Positions 16,362-24,296 of a stretch of DNA of 64,000 nt are shown in pieces. The notes under the pieces were generated by a model, which saw nothing but the letters and a program-made list of their open reading frames with translations, was not told the DNA's origin and did no database searches. The stretch is from Streptomyces sp. SJL17-4. Lineage in GTDB: Bacteria; Actinomycetota; Actinomycetes; Streptomycetales; Streptomycetaceae. The position numbers and the translations under genes are program-made. How positions within the stretch are numbered: position 1 is the stretch's first letter; each line of letters opens with the position of its first letter. Location: positions 62,001 to 126,000 of the forward strand of contig NZ_CP104578.1 in the NCBI RefSeq assembly GCF_036826855.1. Direction: 5' to 3'.

Positions 16362-17114
16362 ATGTCCCGACGTCCCCTGCGTTCCCTGCCACTGCGACTA
16401 CTCCTCTCGCTTGTCATGATCATGACTGCCTCCTTGGGCGGGGTGATCGCCACCGCCGGTACCGCCCAGGCCGACGGCTGTTACACCTGGTCGCGCACCC
16501 TCTCCCAGGGGGCCACCGGTGCCGATGTCACGGCGCTGCAGATTCGTGTGGCCGGGTATCCCGGCTACGGCGGGGTGCTGGCGATCGACGGCGACTACGG
16601 CCCCGGGACGGCGGCCGCGGTCAAGCGCTTCCAGACCGCCTACGGCCTGGCCGCCGACGGTGTCGCCGGCCCCGCGACGTTCAGCAAGATCTACGCGCTC
16701 CAGGACGACGACTGCACCCCCGTCCACTTCTCCTACGCGGAGCTCAACAACTGCAACTCCACCTGGGCCGGCGGTGCCGTGAGCGCGGCCACCGCCAAGT
16801 CCAATGCCCTGCGCACGATGTGGAAGCTGGAGGCACTGCGGCACGCCCTCGGCGACCAGAGCATCCGTGTCACCAGCGGCTTCCGCAGCCATGCCTGCAA
16901 CGACGCGGTCGGCGGCGCCTCGTCGAGCCGCCATCTCTACGGTGACGCGGCCGACCTGGGCTCCGGGCCCCACTCGCTGTGCCGGCTGGCCCAGCAGGCC
17001 CGTAACCACGGCTTCAACGGGATCCTCGGCCCGGGCTACCCCGGACACGGCGACCACACCCACCTCGACCACCGGGACGGCCGCTTCTGGTCCGCGTCCA
17101 GCTGCGGCATCTGA
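16362..17114 (+). CDS. Secreted zinc D-Ala-D-Ala carboxypeptidase (M15) with PG-binding domain
   Basis: 250 residues: signal peptide about 1-38 (cleavage near AQADG), a peptidoglycan-binding-1 domain (about 46-110, GATGADVTALQIRVAGY and IDGDYGPGTAAAVKRFQ), then an M15 peptidase domain. Zinc and catalytic residues: SSRHLYGDAADL (His, Asp) and GHGDHTHLDHR (His). Multiple Cys fit an extracellular enzyme such as the Streptomyces albus G DD-peptidase. It trims peptidoglycan stems. ATG 16362 follows GGAGG. Divergent from the ligase. Confidence 0.93.
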   Translation: MSRRPLRSLPLRLLLSLVMIMTASLGGVIATAGTAQADGCYTWSRTLSQGATGADVTALQIRVAGYPGYGGVLAIDGDYGPGTAAAVKRFQTAYGLAADGVAGPATFSKIYALQDDDCTPVHFSYAELNNCNSTWAGGAVSAATAKSNALRTMWKLEALRHALGDQSIRVTSGFRSHACNDAVGGASSSRHLYGDAADLGSGPHSLCRLAQQARNHGFNGILGPGYPGHGDHTHLDHRDGRFWSASSCGI

Positions 17115-17155
17115 CGACACGACGGCGTTCCTGATACGCGTGCAGCTGATCGGGG

Positions 17156-17878
17156 TCAGGTCGTCGCCGCATGGACGGGGATCGCGGCGGAGAGGACCGT
17201 ACCCTCGCCCGGCAGGGATTCGATGGTGAGGGTGCCGCCGAGTCGACGGGTGCGGGTCCGGATGGCGGGGAGCCCGTGGCCGCGTGTGCCTGTCGGCTCC
17301 CCGCCCCCTTGCCTTCCCTTGTGCCGCGCGGCGGCGGGTTCGGCAGCCGGTTCAGCCGCGGGGTCGAAGCCGTGGCCGTCGTCGGCGACGTCCAGGACGA
17401 CCTGGTCGTCGAGGTACGTCAGGGTGAGCGCCGCGGTCGTCGCGCCGGAGTGTTCGCGGACGTTCGCGAGGGCGCCCTGGGCGATGCGGAGCAGGGCGGA
17501 CCGGACCCGTTCGGGCAGGGGCTCGGCGGGGGTGCCGTCGATGTGGCAGCGGACGGTGAGGCGGTGGGAGGTCTCGCGCTCGGCGAGCTTGTGAAGGGCC
17601 TGGTCGCGGCCGTTGCCGTCGGCGAGGTCGGCGGGAGCCAGGTCGTGGACAGCTCACGCCGGCGCCGCGCCTGGCGGTCCATCTGGACGAAGACCGCGAC
17701 GGCGATCGCCGGCGGTGCGAGGAACACGTCGACGTCCAGACGGCCGGCCAGGCGTAGGTGAGCGGTCACCGAGGCCGCGGTGATCAGCGCGATGAGCGCG
17801 ATCGCGGTCGGCGGTCGCAGGGTGCGCAGGCAGATGAAGACCCATAGCGCTGTGCGGGGGCCGCTCCCTGGGGCCGGG
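17156..17878 (-). pseudogene. Broken NarL-type sensor histidine kinase
   Basis: Two pieces in different frames. The 5' piece (about 17878-17660) encodes TM helices ending in AVAVFVQMDRQARRRREL. The 3' piece (about 17650-17156) resumes in another frame with VHDLAPADLADGNG, then the HATPase core DVADDGHGFD, the G box GHGLPAIRTR and the end SLPGEGTVLSAAIP. The HisKA_3 segment with the phosphorylated His, about 70-80 residues, is missing, and a frameshift lies at the junction near 17655. The 5' end is also cut off at the metallophore operon. No start codon or partner response regulator remains. Confidence 0.8.
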
Positions 17879-17881
17879 GGG

Positions 17882-18961
17882 TCAGGCGGTGAGTGGCGGG
17901 GTCGGGGTGCGGTTCCAGGGCATCCGCGACCAGGGAAGGGCCAGTTCGGCCTGGTCCGCGATGTCGCGGGGGGCGAGGTGGGCGAGGGGTGTCGCTTCGC
18001 GGTGGCGCGCGTAGACGGTGTCGGTGTAGCGGTGGCCCGTGTCGGGGGCGATGAAGACGACGGTGCGTTCGGGGGCGCGGTCGTGTTCGTGGCGTGCGGC
18101 GAGGTAGGCCGCGCCGGTCGACAGTCCCGCGAAGACGGCGTGGCGGCGCAGGAGGTCGACGGCGCCGGACAGGGCGGCGTCGAAGGAGATCCAGTGGAGG
18201 GTGTCGTACAGCTCGTGGGACACGTTGGCGAAGGGGATCGAGCTCCCGATGCCGGCGATGATGATCTCGGGGTCGGAGGTGTGCTGGGCGCCGAAGGTGA
18301 GGCTGCCGTAGGGCTGGACGCCGACGAGTTCGACGTCGGTCGCGGCGTCCGTCCGGCCGTCCGTCGCGGCGTCGTTCGGGCCGTCGGTCCGGCCGCTGCC
18401 CGACGCCTTGCCCGATGGGGCGCGCAGGTAGCGGGTGAGGGCGCCGGTTGAGGCGCCCGAGCCGACTCCGCCGACGACGGTGAGCCGGTCCGTGCCCGTC
18501 TCCGCTCGGATGCGGTCGGCGATCGCCCGGTATCCGAGGTAGTGGATGTCGTCGTGGTACTGCCGCATCCAGTGGTACTCGGGGTGGGCGGCGAGGATCT
18601 CGTGGATCCGCTCGACGCGTCGCTTCTGGTCGAGCTTGAGGTCGTCGCAGGGATCCATCTGTTCGAGCGTGGCGCCGAGTACGGCGAGCTGGGTGCGCAG
18701 CGTCTTGTCGACGGTCGTGGAGCCGACGATGTGGCAGTGCATGCCGTGCCGGTGACAGGCCAGGGCGAGGGCGTACGCGTAGATGCCGCTGGAGCTGTCG
18801 AGCAGCGTGTCCCCGCGGCGTACGACTCCGGTGTCGAGGAGGTGGCGTACGGCGGCGAGCGCGGAGACCACCTTCATCGTCTCAAAGCGCAGGCAGACGA
18901 GACGGTCGTCGAGGCGTATCAGGTCCGGCCGGCCGATCGCCTCGGCGATGTGCTGGTCCAT
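17882..18961 (-). CDS. CysK/SbnA-like PLP-dependent enzyme, proposed metallophore synthase
   Basis: 359 residues of the cysteine synthase fold (type II PLP). Lys30 in ETMKVVSALAAV is placed as the Schiff-base Lys. The substrate (Asn) loop, TSGNTG in CysK, is SSGIYAY here. The phosphate loop is VGGVGSGASTGALTR and the C-terminal block APDTGHRYTDTVY matches SbnA-like proteins. A low-complexity insertion (about 183-207, rich in Gly, Asp and Thr) lies in an exposed loop. Such enzymes do beta-replacement on activated Ser/Thr; with the upstream kinase it would use a phospho-hydroxyamino acid and an amine. AAGGAG precedes ATG 18961. Last gene of a six-gene overlapping operon. Confidence 0.8.
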   Translation of the reverse strand: MDQHIAEAIGRPDLIRLDDRLVCLRFETMKVVSALAAVRHLLDTGVVRRGDTLLDSSSGIYAYALALACHRHGMHCHIVGSTTVDKTLRTQLAVLGATLEQMDPCDDLKLDQKRRVERIHEILAAHPEYHWMRQYHDDIHYLGYRAIADRIRAETGTDRLTVVGGVGSGASTGALTRYLRAPSGKASGSGRTDGPNDAATDGRTDAATDVELVGVQPYGSLTFGAQHTSDPEIIIAGIGSSIPFANVSHELYDTLHWISFDAALSGAVDLLRRHAVFAGLSTGAAYLAARHEHDRAPERTVVFIAPDTGHRYTDTVYARHREATPLAHLAPRDIADQAELALPWSRMPWNRTPTPPLTA

Positions 18962-20081
18962 CGAGGAGCTCCTTGGTGGTGAGCGACGGGGCGGGGGTGG
19001 TGGTGGCGGGGGTGGTGAACGTGCGGGTGGTGGGGATGCCGTGGGTGTTCAGCGCGTCGCGGCAGCGGCGCAGGCGCCCGCGCAGGTCTCCCGGTGCGGC
19101 CGGGTCGAACAGGACGCCTGCCACGGCGCCGCTGTGCGCGATCTGTACGCCCGCCGCTCCGGCACGCCGGGCGATCGCGGTCAGGGTCTTGAACTCCGGG
19201 TGGCCCAGTACGCGTTGGCCCCGCCGTGCGCTGGCCGTGGCGACCCGGCCCAGGAGCCGTACGTCGCCGGTGGCCATCGCACGGCGCAGGAGGGTGCGCA
19301 GCCGTTCGTACTCCCGAACGTCGGCATCGGTGGCTTCCCGTGCCGGCAGGGCGAGGGTGTCGACGGGTGCTCCCCCACCGAGGACGCAGCCCACGACGAC
19401 CAGCGGCGGGAGGGTCGGACCCAGGACTTCCAGGATCCGGCCCTCCCGCTGGGCGAAGAGGACCGGACGGGCGTCGAGCATCAAGGGATCGCTGGCCCGT
19501 TCCGCGCGGACGGCGAGGCGGGCGACGACGTCGGGGGCGAGGCGGAGCCCGTACGAGTCGGCGACCGCTCGGACCGCCGCGATCACGTCGCTGGTGGAGC
19601 TGCCCATGCCCAGGCCCATCGGTACGTCGCCGGTGAGCCTCAACTCCCCACCACAGGGCGGCAGTCCGACCTGGGAGGCGCACTCCGTCACCGCGAGGGC
19701 CGCGGCGCGTGCGGCTTTCCGCCGGTCGGCGGGGACGACGGTGAGCGCCTCGGGAGGTGCGCCGGGCCGGCGGACGAACTCGGCCCGGCTGCCGGGGCCG
19801 GCCAGCGGGAGCGTGACGAGGCCCGCACACCGGCGTCCGTCGGCGTCGAGGAAGACGCCCTGGAGGAGCTCGCCGTGATGGCAGGGGGCGTGGCCGGTTC
19901 CGGTACCGACGTCAGTGCCGACGCCCGTGCCGACGCCCGTGCCGACGCCGGTGTTGGTGCCGACGCCGACGCCCGTGCCGGCCGGGGCAGGTTCGGCGGC
20001 CGGCTCGGCTCCGGCCTCGGCGGTGAGCGCGGCCGTATGGGTTGTCCGCGGGGCGCGGGCCCGGTGAGTGGCGCTGGTCAT
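18882..20081 (-). CDS. GHMP kinase, L-threonine kinase (PduX)-like
   Basis: 399 residues. After a low-complexity N-terminus of repeating GT/GV units (about 35-63), the family start GHAPCHHGELLQGVF resembles PduX (L-threonine kinase). The ATP loop is VPMGLGMGSSTSDVIAAV and a C-terminal GHMP motif is near GVQIAHSGAVAGVLFD. Predicted reaction: ATP-dependent phosphorylation of a small hydroxyl amino acid (Thr or Ser). No cobalamin genes are nearby, so the product probably feeds the PLP enzyme. Start overlaps the DUF364 stop (ATGA). The 3' end overlaps the PLP gene by 80 bases, unusually long; the last 30 residues look like read-through. Confidence 0.8.
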   Translation of the reverse strand: MTSATHRARAPRTTHTAALTAEAGAEPAAEPAPAGTGVGVGTNTGVGTGVGTGVGTDVGTGTGHAPCHHGELLQGVFLDADGRRCAGLVTLPLAGPGSRAEFVRRPGAPPEALTVVPADRRKAARAAALAVTECASQVGLPPCGGELRLTGDVPMGLGMGSSTSDVIAAVRAVADSYGLRLAPDVVARLAVRAERASDPLMLDARPVLFAQREGRILEVLGPTLPPLVVVGCVLGGGAPVDTLALPAREATDADVREYERLRTLLRRAMATGDVRLLGRVATASARRGQRVLGHPEFKTLTAIARRAGAAGVQIAHSGAVAGVLFDPAAPGDLRGRLRRCRDALNTHGIPTTRTFTTPATTTPAPSLTTKELLDGPAHRRGDRPAGPDTPRRPSRLPAL

Positions 20082-20917
20082 GCGCCGTCCACCGTGCGGT
20101 AGCGGTACAGGACGGTCTCCTCGGCGCTGAACTGGGAGAAGGGGAACGGTTCTGCCGACAGGGCGGTCACTCCCGAACCGAGGAAGGCGCGGGCGACGGC
20201 GCTGCCGCTCTGCGCGTAGACGATCAGCGGGATGCCACGGTGGCGGCAGCGCTCCAGGATCGTGTCGAACGAGCCGTTGCTCAGGGTCATCCCCGTGGCG
20301 ACGACCGCGTCGGCGCGGTCGAGCACCTCGTTCATGTCGTCGGTGACGGGGTCGCCCCACTGGGTCGCCCTGAGGTTGAAGTCGCAGGGCAGGGGTTCCC
20401 CGCCGCGCTCGCGGATCGCCGCGACCAGCGGGTTGACCACACCGATGAGGCCCACCTTGGCGCCCTTCTCGATGTCGAGCAGACCGGCGATGGCCGCGTC
20501 GCGGGCCCTCGCACGGATCTCCGGCGTACCGCTCGGGAGGCCGACCGGTTCGGCATCCCCTTCTTCGGCGGCGACCCGGTGCGGTCGCGTGTGGGCGAGG
20601 TAGGCGTCGAGGGCGGCGATCCGCAAGGGGCGCGGAGCATCCCGCAGCAGGACGTCGAGCGGTGTACCGGAGTAGTCGCGGCAGATCTCCGGGGTGAGCT
20701 CGCCGGCCTCGAACGCGCAGCCGCCGAAGGTGCCGCCGACGCGCACCAGGACGTACTGGTTGAGGTAGGTGGTGTCACCGCCGGCCAGGCGGGTGCCGTG
20801 GTGGATCCAGAAGACGCTGGTCGCGACGAGTTCGGCGGGGAGCGGGCCGTGTTCGCCGGCCAGGGAGGCCGCGATGAGCTTGTCGACCGAGAGTGAAGGG
20901 GAAACGGACGTGTTCAA
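20078..20917 (-). CDS. DUF4213/DUF364 Rossmann-like protein
   Basis: 279 residues of the DUF364 family (labelled putative heavy-metal chelation), with an N-terminal DUF4213-type domain. Landmarks: YSGTPLDVLLRDA (N-terminal domain), KGAKVGLIGVVNPLVAAIRERG (Rossmann-like beta-alpha unit), DRADAVVATGMTLSNGSFDTIL and YAQSGSAVARAF. Some relatives accompany metal transport or metallophore genes. Start is TTG 20917, overlapping the ATPase stop (TTGA), and the stop overlaps the kinase start (ATGA). A biosynthetic or metal-handling role is inferred from the operon only. Confidence 0.75.
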   Translation of the reverse strand: MNTSVSPSLSVDKLIAASLAGEHGPLPAELVATSVFWIHHGTRLAGGDTTYLNQYVLVRVGGTFGGCAFEAGELTPEICRDYSGTPLDVLLRDAPRPLRIAALDAYLAHTRPHRVAAEEGDAEPVGLPSGTPEIRARARDAAIAGLLDIEKGAKVGLIGVVNPLVAAIRERGGEPLPCDFNLRATQWGDPVTDDMNEVLDRADAVVATGMTLSNGSFDTILERCRHRGIPLIVYAQSGSAVARAFLGSGVTALSAEPFPFSQFSAEETVLYRYRTVDGA

Positions 20918-21726
20918 GATCGTGTCTCTTTCAGAGTGTGGGTCGGGGTCGGGGCGGATGCGCCGAGGGGGCGGCGGTAGCTGACGGTCGGGCGTCCCAG
21001 GGCGTCGGTGGTGAGTTCGGCGTCGACTTCGAACACCTCGGCGAGCCGGTCGGCGGTCAGGACGGCCTCGGGAGTCCCGGCCGTGATCAGTCGGCCGTGG
21101 TGCAGGAGCAGGAGCCGGTCGCAGTAGCGGGCCGCGAGCGACAGGTCGTGGAGGGCGACCAGAACGGTCCGGTCGGTGCCGGTCAGCAGCTCCATCAGTT
21201 CGAGCTGGTGCTTGACGTCGAGGTGGTTGGTGGGTTCGTCGAGCAGCAGGGCGTACGGCTGCTGGGCCAGCGCGCGGGCGATGTGGGCCCGCTGGCGTTC
21301 ACCGCCCGACAGTGCCTTCCAGGAGCGGTCGGCGAGTGCGGTGAGGCCGACGACCTCCAGGGCGGCGGCGATCACCGCCCGGTCGGTGGCGTCCGCTCCG
21401 CGCCAGCGGTCCCGGAACGGGGTGCGGCCGAGGCCGACGACGTCGGCGACCCGCAGATCGCTGTCGGCGCCCGAGTCCTGCGCGACGAAGGCGACATGGC
21501 GGGCGATCCTGCGCGCGCTCCAGTCCGCCACCGATGTGCCGTCGTACTCGACCGTGCCCGCGTCGGGGGCGCGGAGCCCGGCCAGGCAGCGCAGCAGGGA
21601 GGACTTCCCTGAGCCGTTCGGGCCGAGCAGACCGACGGTCTCGCCGGGGGCGATCGTCGCGCTGACCTCACGCACCACCGGTGTGCCCGCCACCGACCAG
21701 CTCAGATTGTCGGCGGTGATCCTCAC
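20914..21726 (-). CDS. ABC transporter ATPase, FecE/BtuD type
   Basis: 270 residues: Walker A GPNGSGKSS (about 35-43), Q-loop FVAQDSG, signature LSGGERQR, Walker B LLLDEPTNHLD and switch His in LVALHDLS. The family energises FecCD-type permeases importing metal chelates or cobalamin. Start GTG overlaps the permease stop (GTGA). Third gene of the operon. Confidence 0.93.
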   Translation of the reverse strand: MRITADNLSWSVAGTPVVREVSATIAPGETVGLLGPNGSGKSSLLRCLAGLRAPDAGTVEYDGTSVADWSARRIARHVAFVAQDSGADSDLRVADVVGLGRTPFRDRWRGADATDRAVIAAALEVVGLTALADRSWKALSGGERQRAHIARALAQQPYALLLDEPTNHLDVKHQLELMELLTGTDRTVLVALHDLSLAARYCDRLLLLHHGRLITAGTPEAVLTADRLAEVFEVDAELTTDALGRPTVSYRRPLGASAPTPTHTLKETRS

Positions 21727-23120
21727 AGTTCACCTCTCCTGCGCAGGACGAGGAGGAAGAGCGGTACGCCGAGGAGTGCGGTGATCACGCCGACGGGAAC
21801 CTCGCGGGGTGCGAAGGCGATCCGTGCGAGCGCGTCCGTCCACACGAGGAACACCGCGCCGGCCAGCGCCGCGTACGGCAACAGCACCCGGTGCAGCGGT
21901 CCGACGAGGAATCTCACCCCGTGGGGCACGATCAGCCCGACGAAACCGATGGCGCCGACGGTGGCCACCGCGACCGCGGTCAGCGCGGCCGTCACCACGA
22001 GCAGCAGCATCCTGGTGTGTCGTACGCCGATGCCGAGGGAGGCGGCGGTGTCCGTGCCGAACGCGAGCCCGTCGAGGGCGTTCGAGCACAGCCACGCCAC
22101 GGCCAGGCCCAGCGGGGTGACGATCGCGCAGACCACGACGGTGTTCCAGCGGGCCGGTGCCATGGATCCCAGCAGCCAGTGCGTGACGGCCCGGGTCGTG
22201 TCCGCGTCCGCCGAGGCCATCAGGATCAGCGAGGTCAGCGCGGTGAGCAGTTGTCCGACGACCACTCCGGTGAGGACGATGCGGACGGAGTCGAGGCCGG
22301 TACGCCTCAACAGGAGGAGCAGCAGCGCGAAGGAGAGCAGCGCGCCGACGAGCGCGCCCCCGGTGACGCCGAGCGTGCTCGCGCCGATCCCGAGGACGAC
22401 GACGGCGACGGCTCCGGTCGACGCGCCGGACGAGACGCCGAGCAGGTAGGGGTCGGCGAGCGCGTTACGGGTGACCGCCTGGAGCACCGTGCCGCACACG
22501 GCGAGCGACGCGCCCACGAGCGCGGCCATCAGGACGCGCGGCAGCCGCAGGTCCCAGATGAGCGAGTCCACCAGCGGGGGCAGTGGCCGGACGTCCAGGC
22601 CGAGGTGGGTGGCGAGGGCGCGGGCCAGGTCGGTCCAGCCGGTGTCGGCGGTGCCGATGCGGACGGCTGCGGCGATCGAGGCCACGAGCGTGGCCGTGGA
22701 GAGGAGCAGGAGGAGGGGCCGCCGGATGCCCGGCCGGGTGCCGGGGCCGCCGGGGCCGGGGGGCGAACCGGGGTGGGGCGGTGCGGCCTTGTGGAGCCTG
22801 CCGGGTCGGCCGACTGGTGCCGACGGGCCCGGCATGCCGGGCAGATCCGGCAGGCCCGGCGTCAGGGGCCCGGGGGTGGCGGGCTCGGTCGTACGGCCGC
22901 GTCCGCGGGCCGTCGGGAGCAGGAGCTCCGCCGGGCTCATGCGGATGGACGGGGCAGCGGGCGGGTCGGCGGACGGGTCAGCGGACGGGTCAGCGGACGG
23001 GTCGGCGGACGGGTCAGGGGGCGGGGCGGCGGGCGCGTGCGAGGGCCCTCCGGCGTGGTGGCCGGCGGAGGCGCGCGACGCCCCTCCCGGGGCCCCTGGA
23101 GCCTGGTGGTCAGCGGGCAT
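21723..23120 (-). CDS. FecCD-type ABC permease with Pro-rich N-terminal extension
   Basis: 465 residues. The permease body (about 132-465) has nine to ten TM helices and FecCD hallmarks: WDLRLPRVLMAALVGASLA, QAVTRNALADPYLLGVSSGAS, GFVGLIVPHGVR (ATPase-coupling EAA-like loop) and GVPLFLLVLRRR. The first 130 residues are disordered, Pro/Ala-rich, with four DPSA repeats encoded by a 12-base tandem repeat. ATG 23120 overlaps the lipoprotein gene by 11 bases and has AAGGA 8 bases upstream; Met61 is an alternative without a ribosome site. It imports the metal chelate bound by the upstream lipoprotein. Confidence 0.9.
   Translation of the reverse strand: MPADHQAPGAPGGASRASAGHHAGGPSHAPAAPPPDPSADPSADPSADPSADPPAAPSIRMSPAELLLPTARGRGRTTEPATPGPLTPGLPDLPGMPGPSAPVGRPGRLHKAAPPHPGSPPGPGGPGTRPGIRRPLLLLLSTATLVASIAAAVRIGTADTGWTDLARALATHLGLDVRPLPPLVDSLIWDLRLPRVLMAALVGASLAVCGTVLQAVTRNALADPYLLGVSSGASTGAVAVVVLGIGASTLGVTGGALVGALLSFALLLLLLRRTGLDSVRIVLTGVVVGQLLTALTSLILMASADADTTRAVTHWLLGSMAPARWNTVVVCAIVTPLGLAVAWLCSNALDGLAFGTDTAASLGIGVRHTRMLLLVVTAALTAVAVATVGAIGFVGLIVPHGVRFLVGPLHRVLLPYAALAGAVFLVWTDALARIAFAPREVPVGVITALLGVPLFLLVLRRRGEL
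22968..23015. repeat. Four 12-base tandem repeats in permease gene
   Basis: Four copies of (G/A)GCGGACGGGTC at 22968, 22980, 22992 and 23004, encoding DPSA repeats on the minus strand. The period is a multiple of 3, so copy-number change keeps the frame. Confidence 0.85.
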
Positions 23121-24141
23121 GTCCGAGGTCCTTCATGCCCTGGGCGAGCAGTCCGAGGGCGTGTACGGAGCGGACCGAGGGGTCGAGTTCGATGCCCGGC
23201 ACCTCGATGATCTTGTTGTGGCGGACCGCGTCCAGCCGTGAGATCACCGGGTGCGCCGTCATCGTGGCCCGCTTCTCGGCGGCGCTGTCGCCGGGGCGGC
23301 CCCGCTCGGACAGGTCGCCGATCACGATGAAGTCCGGGTCGCGCCGGGCGACTTCCTCCCAGGAGACCTCGGGCCAGTCCTCCTCGACGTCGTCGAAGGC
23401 GTTCTTGGCGCCGACGATCCGGCTCATCTCGCTGGGCAGGCCGGTCTTGCCGGCCACGTACGGCATGCCGTTGAAGACGGAGTAGAGGTAGACGACGGTC
23501 GGCCGGTCCGCTCCCTGCCGCGCCGGAGAGGCGTTCACGCCCGCCTTGGCGACCGCGGCGCGCTGGTCCGCCGCGAGCTTGCCGGCGCGTTCCTCGGCGC
23601 CGAAGAGCTTGCCCAGGTTCTCGTAGTCGGAGAAGAGCAGCTCGAAGGGGGTCCGGCCGGCCGGGTTGTGCTGCGGGCAGTCCACGGCGCTGACGAAGGT
23701 GGGGACCTTCAGGGCGTCCAGCTCCTCGCGGGTGCCGGCGCGGTCCTTGGTGTAGAGGTCGGCGGAGCCGGCGAGGACGAAGTCGGGGGTGGCGGAGCGC
23801 AGTTGCTCGCCGGTGGCGATCTTCGGCGCGATCACCGGGATCTTCGCGTACGCGGCCTCGTACGGGGCGGGGATCTTGGTCTTGAGGTTGGCCGTGCCCG
23901 CCATCCGGCCCTGGAGTCCGAGTTCGAGCAGCATCTCGGTCGAGCTCTGGTCCAGGGCGACGGCGCGGCGCGGCGGCTCGGCGAGCGACACGGCGCGGCC
24001 GCAGCTGGTGACGGAGGTCTTCGAGGAGGGACTCGCGGCGGCCTCGGTGTCCGCCGCGTCTCCACCACCGGCCGCGGTGGAGCAGCCCGCGGTGGCGAGG
24101 GCGAGGGTCAGGGCGATACCGAGACGGGCGGGGTGGCGCAT
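23110..24141 (-). CDS. Metal-chelate (siderophore-type) binding lipoprotein
   Basis: 343 residues, FepB/BtuF-type class III binding protein. Lipoprotein signal with ALATAGC at about 15-21. Two lobes joined by a helix; landmarks include RRAVALDQSSTEMLLELGLQGRMAG, ATPDFVLAGSADLY, WEEVARRDPDFIVIGDL and LDAVRHNKIIEVPG. ATG 24141 is chosen because GGAGA is 5 bases upstream; the open frame to 24237 would run through the regulatory palindrome. First gene of the operon. Ligand probably a metal chelate; which metal is inferred from the Zur-like box. Confidence 0.9.
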   Translation of the reverse strand: MRHPARLGIALTLALATAGCSTAAGGGDAADTEAAASPSSKTSVTSCGRAVSLAEPPRRAVALDQSSTEMLLELGLQGRMAGTANLKTKIPAPYEAAYAKIPVIAPKIATGEQLRSATPDFVLAGSADLYTKDRAGTREELDALKVPTFVSAVDCPQHNPAGRTPFELLFSDYENLGKLFGAEERAGKLAADQRAAVAKAGVNASPARQGADRPTVVYLYSVFNGMPYVAGKTGLPSEMSRIVGAKNAFDDVEEDWPEVSWEEVARRDPDFIVIGDLSERGRPGDSAAEKRATMTAHPVISRLDAVRHNKIIEVPGIELDPSVRSVHALGLLAQGMKDLGHAR

Positions 24142-24221
24142 GGATTCTCCGGTCTGGGAGGGGCGGGGCATGGGTGTTGTCGTGCACCGGGCAGGAGTGC
24201 CGCGTTCGAAGGGTACTGTAA

Positions 24222-24236
24222 TGGCAATCATTTTCA
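24222..24236. promoter_or_regulatory. Zur-box-like operator between divergent metallophore genes
   Basis: TGGCAATCATTTTCA, a 7-1-7 palindrome centred at 24229. It matches 12 of 15 positions of the actinobacterial Zur consensus as I remember it (TGAAAATGATTTTCA), and the dyad extends to TAATG...CATTA. It lies 81 bases before the lipoprotein ATG and 61 bases before the MFS GTG, so one site can repress both directions. It does not resemble the DmdR/IdeR iron box; it does partly resemble a Fur box. Confidence 0.7.
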
Positions 24237-24296
24237 TTAACGACCCCGGGGGGTCGGTTCACGAACCGCTCCCCCACGTCCGAGGAGCAGCACACC

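Noticed and set aside
18882..18960. Frameshift that would shorten the GHMP kinase before the PLP gene
   Set aside because: The frame is open and no disrupted motif is visible; the overlap is recorded as odd but not called an error.
24222..24236. Iron (DmdR/IdeR) box
   Set aside because: It lacks the TTAGGTTAGGCTAACCTAA-type pattern and matches a Zur-type 7-1-7 dyad better.
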